Origin: Chionis minor
Lineage: Eukaryota > Chordata > Aves > Charadriiformes > Chionididae
DNA length: 64,000 nucleotides
Assembly: GCA_013398295.1 (NCBI GenBank)
Contig: VZSF01007302.1
Location: forward strand, 1 to 64,000
Reading direction: 5' to 3'
Shown here: positions 39,001 to 47,027 of the stretch, piece by piece
Numbering within the stretch: the stretch's first letter is position 1
How the letters are laid out: the number at the start of each line of letters is the position of its first letter
The notes under the pieces: model-generated
Database searches by the model: none
What the model saw: the letters and a program-made list of their open reading frames with translations, nothing else
Told to the model about the DNA's origin: nothing
Made by a program: the position numbers and the translations under genes

Positions 39001-40293
39001 GAACCAATACATTGCATGAGAAATGGTGAGGTGGTGCTGACAGTGAGCCAAGGGGAATGCAGAGAAGAGTACTTTGCTTCTTAACTTTCCAGCTTTATGT
39101 TGGATTGTTGAAGTTATCAGCATGATTTATTTTGGTCTTGCCTGTGTGTTTCCCATGTTAGAAGAGTATATTGTGAGCTATTGAGAGAAAAGGAATGCAA
39201 GTGAATGGCTTTCATACTATACCAAATGGTAAAATCCATTTTCAGTGCATGGGAAAAAAAATACATTGATTTGATCTGAAGAACATAAGTGACCAAGAAG
39301 ACCGTGTCTGGTGAGCTTTCTAAGAGTTGTTTAAAAATTTTCCATTCCACTTCTTTATATGTTTTTCCCTAGAATATCTTTTTCTGGCATCCTTTTTCTG
39401 TTGCCCTGAAAAATGATAGTGGTTACGTCGGCAGCCATGGCTCCGCCTCTGAAGAATGAGGACATAAGCTGATATGTGTCTACCCCTACTTGAGGTGTCT
39501 GCATGGAGGATGCCGAGGACTGGAGAGAGTCATCACACTCTGATCCAGATTATGTCAGATCTGTGGATCTACAGCAACTTCAGTTTAAACCATTTGTAAG
39601 ATTTTAATATAAAACTATGTTAAAGGAACTTTGTTTCATTCTCCCCTGTTTACTTGAGTGGAAAGGGTTCAAAAGTATCCCAATAGTTTAATTTTTTAAT
39701 AATCACATATAGTTCTGCAAAATTAGAACAGAAATCTGAAGAAGTCAACTCTGTCAGCAAGAATTATCCTTATTGGAGGACAGCTTACAATAATTTTGCA
39801 AGACACTTTGTTGCATTTTAAGCTTGCCTGAGTAATTTTATTTTACTTTTGATTACTTTAGTGTCCGAAAAAATTAAAATGAATAACCAAACATATTTTG
39901 AACCTTTTTCCTCAGGAAGATGGTGATACATGTTTGCTGTGATATAATAAAAAAAAAAGTATCTACTTATGCATTTTTTATTTTAAAGGAAGCTTATATT
40001 CATTGTTGGAATACAGTAATGGGTGATGAAAAAAACCCCCAACCATAAAATACTTGAAAAATTGGTATCTGTTAAGCACTGCTTTCCAAACTGGATATGT
40101 CCTTCTCTCTATTAATTTTGTTTGTTAATGTACTGCCACTGTATTTTATCCCTTGTTTAGAAAGCAAATCCTGTTGGAGGGGATTGTTCTCTCTGTTGAG
40201 TGGGATTCATCTCTCTCTGCTATAGAGACTTGAAAGTCTATGGGTGTTGGAAAGTCAGACTTTTCCAATGTGGTGAGTTAAGTATAATTTCAA
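33018..40293. other. Unique DNA, 7 kb; pyrimidine-rich patches
   Basis: 33,960-34,100 is CT-rich, which explains the Ser/Leu-rich frame at 33818-34138. T16 is at 34321-34336, and a G8 run with neighbouring C5 lies at about 36467-36488. A purine-rich patch is at 37155-37178. Apart from the candidate exon at 39420-39595, listed separately, I see no gene and no transposon that I can name. Confidence 0.5.
39420..39595 (+). other. Candidate spliced first exon (speculative)
   Basis: A GC-richer island with several CpGs. The left edge follows a pyrimidine-rich run and an AG (39418-39419). The right edge is TTT followed by gtaaga, a good donor, at 39596. A frame from ATG 39503 gives exactly 31 codons to the donor in phase 0. 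It starts MEDAEDWRESSH, is acidic and Ser-rich, and ends FKPF. Upstream in the same frame, ATG 39437 has a strong start context (gccATGG) and stops at 39470-39472 after 11 codons, like an upstream ORF. I do not recognise the peptide, and without the donor it would stop three codons later. It could be an alternative 5' exon of a gene whose other exons lie outside the window, or a coincidence. I favour neither strongly. Confidence 0.18.
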
Positions 40294-40960
40294 ACAGAAT
40301 CCCACAGAACTGTTGAGCTTGACAGGGATCTCTGGAGGTCATTTAGGCCCATCCCCTAGTCTGCTTTGTCCAGAGCATCAACTAGAACAGAACCATGTCC
40401 AGTTTGGTTTTGAATATCTCCAAGGATGGAGACTCCAGAACATCCTTGGGCAACCTGTTCCACTGTTCAACACCAGCAGATTTTTCTTACACTTAATCTG
40501 ACTTTTCTTTATTTCGGTTTCTGCCCATTATCTCTTGTCCTGTTGCTGGGCAAAGGCCTTTGCTCTGTCTTTATTCCCCCATCAGATTTTTATACACGTT
40601 GATAGATCCCTGTGAGCATTCTCTGCTCCAGGTTGAACTGTTCCAGCCCTCTCAGCCTGTCCCTGTAGGTCAGATGTTCCCATCCCTTTATCATCTTTGT
40701 GATCTTTTGCTGGACTCGCTCCAGTAATGTCCCTCTCTCTGTCGTACTGGGTGCCCAGCACTGGACCTAGCTCTCCAGATGTGTCTCACCAGAGCTGAGC
40801 TCAGAAGAATGATCACCTCTCTTGACCTGCTGGCCACCCTTCTCCGTGTGCAGGCCAAGATGCTGTGGTCTTCTCTTGCCACAAGAGCACATTGCAGTCC
40901 CATGGTCAACTCATCATCTGCCAGGACTAATACAGACTTTTCTGCCAAGCTGCTTTCCAA
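40294..40960 (-). mobile_element. Old CR1 LINE, 3' part (left piece of a split copy)
   Basis: A diverged minus-strand CR1 with its 3' end at the left (cagaatcccacagaac) and ORF2 running rightward. The minus-strand frame at 40691-40960 reads M-E-S-S-L-A-E-K-S-V-L-V, then L-T-M-G-L-Q-C-A-L-V-A-R and V-A-S-R-S-R-E-V-I. This is the usual ESSLAEKDLGVL ... CALVAK ... ASRSREVI block of CR1. Further left are the decayed R-D-R-L-R-G-L and H-W-N-R segments. The sequence stops at the N at 40961. The element does not end there, because its next bases reappear at 41999 after a misplaced segment. Confidence 0.93.
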
Positions 40961-40961
40961 N
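40961..40961. other. Single-N gap inside a CR1
   Basis: This N separates the left part of the old minus-strand CR1 from unrelated sequence. The 27 bases just before it (40934-40960) are identical to those just after the N at 41998 (41999-42025), so the two contig ends overlap. Confidence 0.97.
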
Positions 40962-41233
40962 AGGTAAAAATACGTTGCAGAGAAGTGATGTCTATTATTT
41001 TGTGTCTTCTACAATTCTGACTCTGAGCCATGTAGAATGTCTCTGTAACACCTATGTTCTTTAAAATAGGGCTCATCCTTACCCGGTTAAACGGCATCAA
41101 ATGGCAAAATATCTGAAATGTTCTTCCCTCTACTTTCCTGTGGGCATGCCAGGGATTTAATTTATTGACTTAAAAATTAGCCAGCAAAAGTATGTGCTGA
41201 TTTCATTTTAAGAAAATTGGGGATGGAGACTGA
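40962..41233. other. Unique segment, probably misplaced by the assembly
   Basis: 272 bases of unique DNA between an N and the first copy of the 764-bp block. It shows no similarity to CR1, though it interrupts one. It most likely belongs just before 42266, that is, to the right of the poly-C end of the 41999-42264 segment. No gene is seen in it. Confidence 0.6.
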
Positions 41234-41997
41234 GGTGAAACCTGCTCAAAAATAGTACAAAAGATAACAACAACAGCAACTTCAACAAAAAAACTATAAA
41301 CCAAAAACTGAAATCAACAAGGTTCTCTAAACTTCAGACAAATACGATGTCGGAAAAGTAGACCTGCCTGAGGCAAAAACCTGAATATATTCCATTGTTT
41401 TCAGAATTTAACTAATTTCTCTGAAGAGAATACGTAGAATGAAAGGATTATGCAAGGCTTTGTTTATGCAGGCTACATGACCCAGGTCTGCTATAGGCAT
41501 TGCTTACTTTTAAGAACGAATTCCTGAAATCAAGTTTGTGGATGACAGAAAATTGAGGGGGTGCAGTAAAGGCGCTTAAGGGCAAGTTTCTCCTTCAAAG
41601 GGGTATGGACAAACCAGAGGAGCTGGTTGACAGGAACCTCCTGAAATTCAAGAGGACAAAATGCATTCAAAAATGCGAACATTAAAACAGAAGAAGTTCC
41701 AATGGGGTATAGGAAGAAACTTTTCCCCCATGAGGACAGTCAAGAAGGGGAACAGGTTGCTCAGAGAGGTGTTTGCAGCCTCCAGCCTTGAAGGTTTTCA
41801 GGACTGGAGTGGATAAAAGCCTGAGCAGCCTGGTCTGACCTTGTAGTCGATACTACCTTGAGCAGGAGGTTGGGCTAGAGACTTACAGAGGTCACTTCCC
41901 ATGAACTATTTTGTGACGCTAAATACTGACATTCATATAATTCTTAATAATGCAATGACAAAATTTTAAGTGCGTATAACCTAAAAGTCATCTGTCA
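41234..41997 (+). repeat. 764-bp block, copy 1 of an exact duplication
   Basis: Base-for-base the same as 42266-43029 in every line I compared, with a constant offset of 1032 and no indel. It is bounded on the right by an N. The block contains an old + strand CR1 fragment (41528-41917). Identity at this level, with an N at the edge, points to one locus entered twice as overlapping contig ends and not to a biological duplication. Confidence 0.95.
41528..41917 (+). mobile_element. Old CR1 LINE with internal deletion (first listing)
   Basis: This begins at a degenerate reverse transcriptase box: K-F-V-D-D-R-K-L where CR1 has K-F-A-D-D-T-K-L. It runs to about 41675 (cctcctgaaattcaagagg, the L-x-K-F-N-K region) and then jumps to the C-terminal R-K-N-F-F-P-M-R-T-V and N-R-L-L-R-E-V-F-A-A-S-S-L-E segment. 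Some hundreds of bases of ORF2 are therefore missing. The end is a UTR with tgagcaggaggttgggctag and a decayed tail (actattttgtgac). The subfamily differs from all other copies here. The age is inferred to be old from the divergence. Confidence 0.85.
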
Positions 41998-41998
41998 N
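41998..41998. other. Single-N gap at the right end of duplicated block
   Basis: The N follows ...cttctgtca-type sequence, at the point where copy 2 goes on into a run of six A (43029-43034). Sequence after the N returns to the old minus-strand CR1 that was left at 40960. Confidence 0.97.
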
Positions 41999-42066
41999 AG
42001 ACTTTTCTGCCAAGCTGCTTTCCAACCTGTTGGCCCCTGGCCCATCCTTCTGCATGGAGTTATTTC
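41999..42066 (-). mobile_element. Old CR1 LINE, 5' part (right piece of the split copy)
   Basis: This is the continuation of the element at 40294-40960. The first 27 bases repeat its last 27. The next bases read on the minus strand as G-P-T-G-L leading into E-S-S-L-A-E-K, and further right as the N-N-S-M-Q type segment that precedes it in CR1. The 5' truncation is near 42066, after which the sequence is unique. With the overlap removed, the two pieces join without loss. Confidence 0.88.
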
Positions 42067-42264
42067 TCTTCAAGGATTAAAATGAAATATAGACAGCTAA
42101 ATATAGATTTAATGCTGAAATTTTAACACATTGTTAGCTGAATGACTCTCACAGGTACCTTAAAAATGGTGATCTCATTGACACAACAAAATATTCAGGA
42201 CAGTGTGTTGACAGAGGTTGAATTGCCTCCAAAAGGCCTCGTTCTTTCTTCTCTTCCCCCCCCC
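42067..42264. other. Unique segment ending in nine C at a gap
   Basis: Unrelated to CR1. It ends in ctctt followed by C9 (42256-42264) directly before the N at 42265. No gene is seen. Confidence 0.7.
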
Positions 42265-42265
42265 N
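42265..42265. other. Single-N gap after a run of 9 C
   Basis: The N follows nine C. The next base starts copy 2 of the 764-bp block in mid-sequence, without the 272 bases that precede copy 1. Confidence 0.97.
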
Positions 42266-43029
42266 GGTGAAACCTGCTCAAAAATAGTACAAAAGATAAC
42301 AACAACAGCAACTTCAACAAAAAAACTATAAACCAAAAACTGAAATCAACAAGGTTCTCTAAACTTCAGACAAATACGATGTCGGAAAAGTAGACCTGCC
42401 TGAGGCAAAAACCTGAATATATTCCATTGTTTTCAGAATTTAACTAATTTCTCTGAAGAGAATACGTAGAATGAAAGGATTATGCAAGGCTTTGTTTATG
42501 CAGGCTACATGACCCAGGTCTGCTATAGGCATTGCTTACTTTTAAGAACGAATTCCTGAAATCAAGTTTGTGGATGACAGAAAATTGAGGGGGTGCAGTA
42601 AAGGCGCTTAAGGGCAAGTTTCTCCTTCAAAGGGGTATGGACAAACCAGAGGAGCTGGTTGACAGGAACCTCCTGAAATTCAAGAGGACAAAATGCATTC
42701 AAAAATGCGAACATTAAAACAGAAGAAGTTCCAATGGGGTATAGGAAGAAACTTTTCCCCCATGAGGACAGTCAAGAAGGGGAACAGGTTGCTCAGAGAG
42801 GTGTTTGCAGCCTCCAGCCTTGAAGGTTTTCAGGACTGGAGTGGATAAAAGCCTGAGCAGCCTGGTCTGACCTTGTAGTCGATACTACCTTGAGCAGGAG
42901 GTTGGGCTAGAGACTTACAGAGGTCACTTCCCATGAACTATTTTGTGACGCTAAATACTGACATTCATATAATTCTTAATAATGCAATGACAAAATTTTA
43001 AGTGCGTATAACCTAAAAGTCATCTGTCA
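42266..43029 (+). repeat. 764-bp block, copy 2 of an exact duplication
   Basis: Same sequence as 41234-41997. Only this copy continues into flanking DNA without an N on its right side (43030 onward), so it is probably the true location. The CR1 fragment inside it is at 42560-42949. Confidence 0.95.
42560..42949 (+). mobile_element. Old CR1 LINE with internal deletion (second listing)
   Basis: The same element as at 41528-41917, with the same K-F-V-D-D box and the same internal deletion joint near 42707. The two probably represent one insertion in the real genome. Confidence 0.85.
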
Positions 43030-44941
43030 AAAAACTATAATTTAGCAGCAATGTGTATCTATAACTGCATTCATACATATCAACAGAAAGATACACACAT
43101 GTATGGAAAATCATACACATACATACAGATATGTGTACACACACAGACACAGACGTACATATATGTGAATACACTGAGCTAATTTTCCTTGGCAACCGAC
43201 ATCTGTTTCCTCAAAGCCTGACTTCTCTCTTCCAACAGTTCTCTATTTCTGATTTGCCTCATCTCTACATTTGTTCTGTAGACAATCATCTGAGGGTGCT
43301 GTATCTATGAAAATGTGTGTTATATAAGGACTTTTATTCAAATAAGGCTGCTTTTAAACAACTGTAACTTATCTGAAGAGGAAGGTGACTCCCTTGGAAA
43401 AGGGTAGGTCCTCAATGTTGTCTCCAGGAAAAATCTTGAAACAGAAAATACTGACTACGCACATACCCTGATGGGCACCCTTTTATCCTTTGAACTTTGT
43501 TTTGTGCAATCCATGCATCTTTCTGTACGTCATCTGCCCATTGACCTGGTATTCTGCAAAACCTGGGTCCTCAAAAGTCCTCAGAGTATCACAGTCCCTG
43601 TCATGCCTCAGGGGGGTTGGGATTTAAAAACCTTCTATTGAGGGACAGAAAAGACCGAGTTCTTCAAGATCATTTCTGCATCTGGTCCCTCTTGGCTTTA
43701 CTGTATTAGAACAGAAAGCAAGTGCTTACGCACCTTTCAGGGACTGGATCTAAGCGGTCTGCTAGAAATCAGAGTGAATACATATGAATGGAAAGAAACA
43801 ATCGTTGATCCTCCCCACAGCAGCTAGATTATCCCTTTTCTGTTTCTCAGAATTACCTGAGTCTTAAGAGCATCTTGATTGAGTCCATTTTACAGAACAT
43901 CAGACTCAATTTTGATGCTACCATATGCTTCAAACTCTTTCAATATTTGAAGAAAATTGTTCCAGTCTGCAAATTGAATGGATCCTCACTGAATGGAAAT
44001 CTATGGAGGGACATGAAGTGCTGGTGCACTGACTCTCCCTCCCACTGCCTTCATTGTCTAATGCAACATTTAAAAAGTGAATTAAACTTGTAAGAAATTA
44101 CAGGTCTCCTCAGTGCATTGAGAGAAGAAGCTATTCTGTTTCTAGGGTAGCTTTTTGATCAGAATGGTTCATTCTGTATAAGCATGTGTGCACTTAAGCC
44201 ATTTTGCTTTTCAAAGCAGAGAGACACACCTCTTTATTCTTCATGCTTGGCTGAGTTTCACCTTCAGCATGAACTTTCCTATTTTCTCTCACTTGATTCA
44301 AAGAAAAGCAGAGCACTGTTCTTAGCAGGACATAATGCACCAATGTTGCATAAAGCTAGAAGGTATTGCACAAGACTGGGATGAAGACTGTCAAATAATG
44401 GTTCTCCTTGTTTTCAGGTGTTTTCTTTGTAGAGTCTGAGCCAGCATTTGACACCTTTGGCAAACTGAGTGTCAACTTATTCCTTGAGTGACCCCACGGA
44501 AACCAAGGGAACTTTTTGTAAAAGAGGTTCTTCTCCAAGAGAGGAGAGGCAAAGTTGTCTTGACCTGGGAAACTGTACAAGAGCGTATCCTACTGGACAG
44601 GATTTGGATGGACAGATGGCTTAAGAAACTTATGTTAGATTGAGGGACAGATCGTTTATCTGCTACTGTTTGAGACTAGGTTTCTTCTTTGACAGTTTTG
44701 ATATATTCCCATTTAGTAGCCTGTAGCTGTGTCCATGAAATTCTATATCTGTTAGTTTTTTATTGATGTTTGGAGTTGATGCCATTCCCTTCATTCATGT
44801 ATGCACATATTTTTTAATGTTTCAGGTTAGACTGCACCTTAATCTAGTAGATTAGTTTATTATTACTGTTTTTTACTTCTTTTTGAAGGAAGCTTCATCC
44901 TGGGCCCTGCAAGGGCTGGGGCTTGACTGTGTTTTGAGTGT
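43030..44941. other. Unique DNA, no gene recognised
   Basis: Apart from the CA/TA-rich patch at 43070-43175, this stretch has only chance frames of up to 74 codons and no repeat family that I can name. Confidence 0.55.
43070..43175. repeat. Degenerate alternating CA/TA (TACA) tract
   Basis: Repeated acacac, tacata, cagata and gtgtac words form a decayed purine-pyrimidine alternating stretch of about 100 bases. It is a probable former (CA)n or (TACA)n microsatellite. Such sequence can adopt Z-DNA, which is not shown here. Confidence 0.75.
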
Positions 44942-45000
44942 GGTGCTGGACCAAATGATCTTCAGAGGTCCCTTTAAGCCTAAATCGGTCTATGTTTATG
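44942..45000 (+). mobile_element. CR1 LINE 3' tail only
   Basis: Only the last 60 bases of a CR1 are recognisable: gtgctggaccaaatgatctt, then cagaggtcccttt and aagcctaaatcggtctatg. This is the 3' UTR plus a decayed octamer tail. It lies tail-to-tail with the younger minus-strand copy starting at 45104. Confidence 0.8.
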
Positions 45001-45103
45001 GCTTACAGGCAAGTCAGGAATATAAAAAAGTAAATCTAGATAGTAATTTTTACCAGGCATTCCTAGGATGGTACTGTGTGGGTGCTAAGCTTCTAATATT
45101 TAG

Positions 45104-45968
45104 ATCATAGAATCATAGAATCATAGAATGGTTAGAGTTGGAAGGGACCTTAAAGATCATCAAGTTCCAACCCCCCTGCCATGGGCAGGGACACCTCCCA
45201 CTAGAGCAGGTTGCTCAAAGCCCCATCCAGCCTGGCCTTAAACACTTCCAGGGATGGGGCCTCCACAACTTCCCTGGGTAACCTGTTCCAGTGCCTCACC
45301 ACCCTCACAGTAAAGAACTTCTTCCTAATATCTAATCTAAATCTCTCCTCTTCCAATTTAAAACCATTACCCCTTGTCCTAGCACTAGACTTCCTGACAA
45401 AGAGTCCCTCTCCAGCTCCCCTGTAGGCTCCCTTCAGATACTGAAAGGCTGCTATCGGGTCTCCCCGGAGCCTTCTCTTCTCCAGGCTGAACAGCCCCAG
45501 CTCTCTCAGCCTGTCCTCATAGGAGAGGTGCTCCATCCCTCTAATCATCTTAGTGGCCCTTCGCTGGACCTGTTCCAACAGTTCGATGTCCTTTCTATGT
45601 TGAGGACTCCAGAGCTGGACACAGTACTCCAGGTGGGGTCTCACAAGCGCAGAGTAGAGGGGGAGAATCACCTCCCGTGCCCTGCTGGCCACGCTTCTTT
45701 TGATGCAACCCAGGATACGGTTGGCTTTCTGGGCTGCCAGCGCGCACTGCCGGCTCATGTTGAGCTTCTCATCCATGAGCACTCCCAAGTCCTTCTCCTC
45801 AGGGCTGCTCTCCAGCCATTCTCTGCCCAGCCTGGATTTATGCCTGGGATTGCCACGTCCCAGGTGTAGGACTCTGCACTTGGCTGGGTTGAACTTCATG
45901 CTATTTGCATTAGCCCACCTCTCAAGCCTGTCCAGGTCCCTCTGGATGGCATCCCTTCCCTCCAACAG
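45104..45968 (-). mobile_element. Young CR1 LINE, 865 bp, intact C-terminal ORF2
   Basis: A minus-strand copy. The 3' end at the left has three tail units (atcatagaatcatagaatcatagaatgg). A UTR with the hairpin cctgccatgggcagg follows, then an uninterrupted ORF2 portion up to the 5' truncation at about 45968. The break lies just downstream of where the FADD box of reverse transcriptase would be, since the first CR1 residues are [18 protein letters not shown]. There is no stop or frameshift in about 255 codons, and it is close to 15646-16124, so the insertion is recent by inference. It is the best subfamily reference in the window. Confidence 0.97.
45201..45968 (-). pseudogene. CR1 ORF2 C-terminal remnant, about 255 codons
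   Basis: This is the distal portion of the CR1 ORF2 polyprotein (endonuclease-reverse transcriptase), without any catalytic domain. Motifs on the minus strand, in order: [112 protein letters not shown], then the segment shared with 15659-16036, ending [13 protein letters not shown]. The open frame runs on into 5' flanking DNA to an ATG at 46256. Those extra 96 codons are not CR1 and their openness is a coincidence. It would need ORF1, endonuclease and RT from elsewhere to act, and it has no promoter. Not a host gene. Confidence 0.93.
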
Positions 45969-47027
45969 ATGACAGTGAGTAACGTGTCTATCCCCCCAAC
46001 ATGCAGGAAGGACATCATTGCACTTAACTGGGCAGAGACAATGGGAGAGGAAGGGGAAAAGAAGAGGGTGGTACAACCTCTGAATGCAAGTTTTCTTGCC
46101 TCCCCTAGTAAAGTGCCCTTCAGATAGATTAAGTTTTGTGACACCATGGCTAATGCTTGCCATCTGGAAACGCTGCTTATTTGTTGACCAGATGTATGCC
46201 TCCCCATGGTTTTGATCACCACAAGACAGCAAAGGTGGTTCAGACTCCTTTGCCATTTTGCTTTTACAGCCTGTTACTCCAGTTAGCCTTTTGGTATTAA
46301 AACCAGCCTGATTTCTTCTTATGTAGGATCCAAGATAAAAGAGATTTATATGATTATACCAGGCCTGCCTGAAATCAAAATAGCAGTTAATACCAAAACA
46401 GACTCACTTTTTAAGGCCTTATTAACAATCATTAACAAAATGCCCACCTCAATATATTCTTGAAAATATCAGAATATGTTCTTCATTAATGCCTACCATC
46501 CATAGCAATCTGAAATGCATTACCTAGCACCAATGTCAGTACGTCAGCATCTCTGCATATACTGACAAAAGTACACAGAAGAAAACGAGGAAAATTTTCT
46601 TTCCACAGGAGATGAAGCAAACAAATGTAGAAGAGAAAACACCTTATCGCTTCCACTCTCAATATATTTTGATCCAACCTGCCCTACTTCTTGTATTAAA
46701 CATCTTTTCCTGATCCTTGTCAGAACAGGATGTTGCTTTAGGTGGCCTCTCAGGTCTTACACACAGAAGAGAAGAGCTTGATTTAATTTACCAGATTTAA
46801 TGTCAGTATCTGACCCCCTTAAATTCTACAAATCTAATGTAACTCCAATTTCTGTGCAGTTACACTGCACTTAAAGTGGCAAACTATGTACAGAACTGGC
46901 AAATTTTGTACTGTTTGGGTCTCAGGAAGGAATTCAAATTGTCCTACCACAAATTCAATCTTCTCTGGTTGCCAATTCCTAAATGCCTATTATGAAAGGT
47001 AGAGGACACAGTGATAGCAGTGTGAAA
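45969..47027. other. Unique DNA between two minus-strand CR1 copies
   Basis: About 1 kb with no repeat family or gene that I recognise. It includes the 5' flank of the young CR1, which happens to be open in frame with it up to 46256. Confidence 0.6.

Noticed and set aside
45528..45972. Long + strand frames inside CR1 regions (also 47463-47984, 48981-49374, 12781-13165)
   Set aside because: They are antisense shadows of minus-strand CR1 ORF2.
45969..46256. N-terminal 96 codons of the 351-codon minus frame as part of a gene
   Set aside because: CR1 similarity stops exactly at the truncation point near 45968. The upstream part is flanking DNA with no similarity to the CR1 RT region that would normally precede it.
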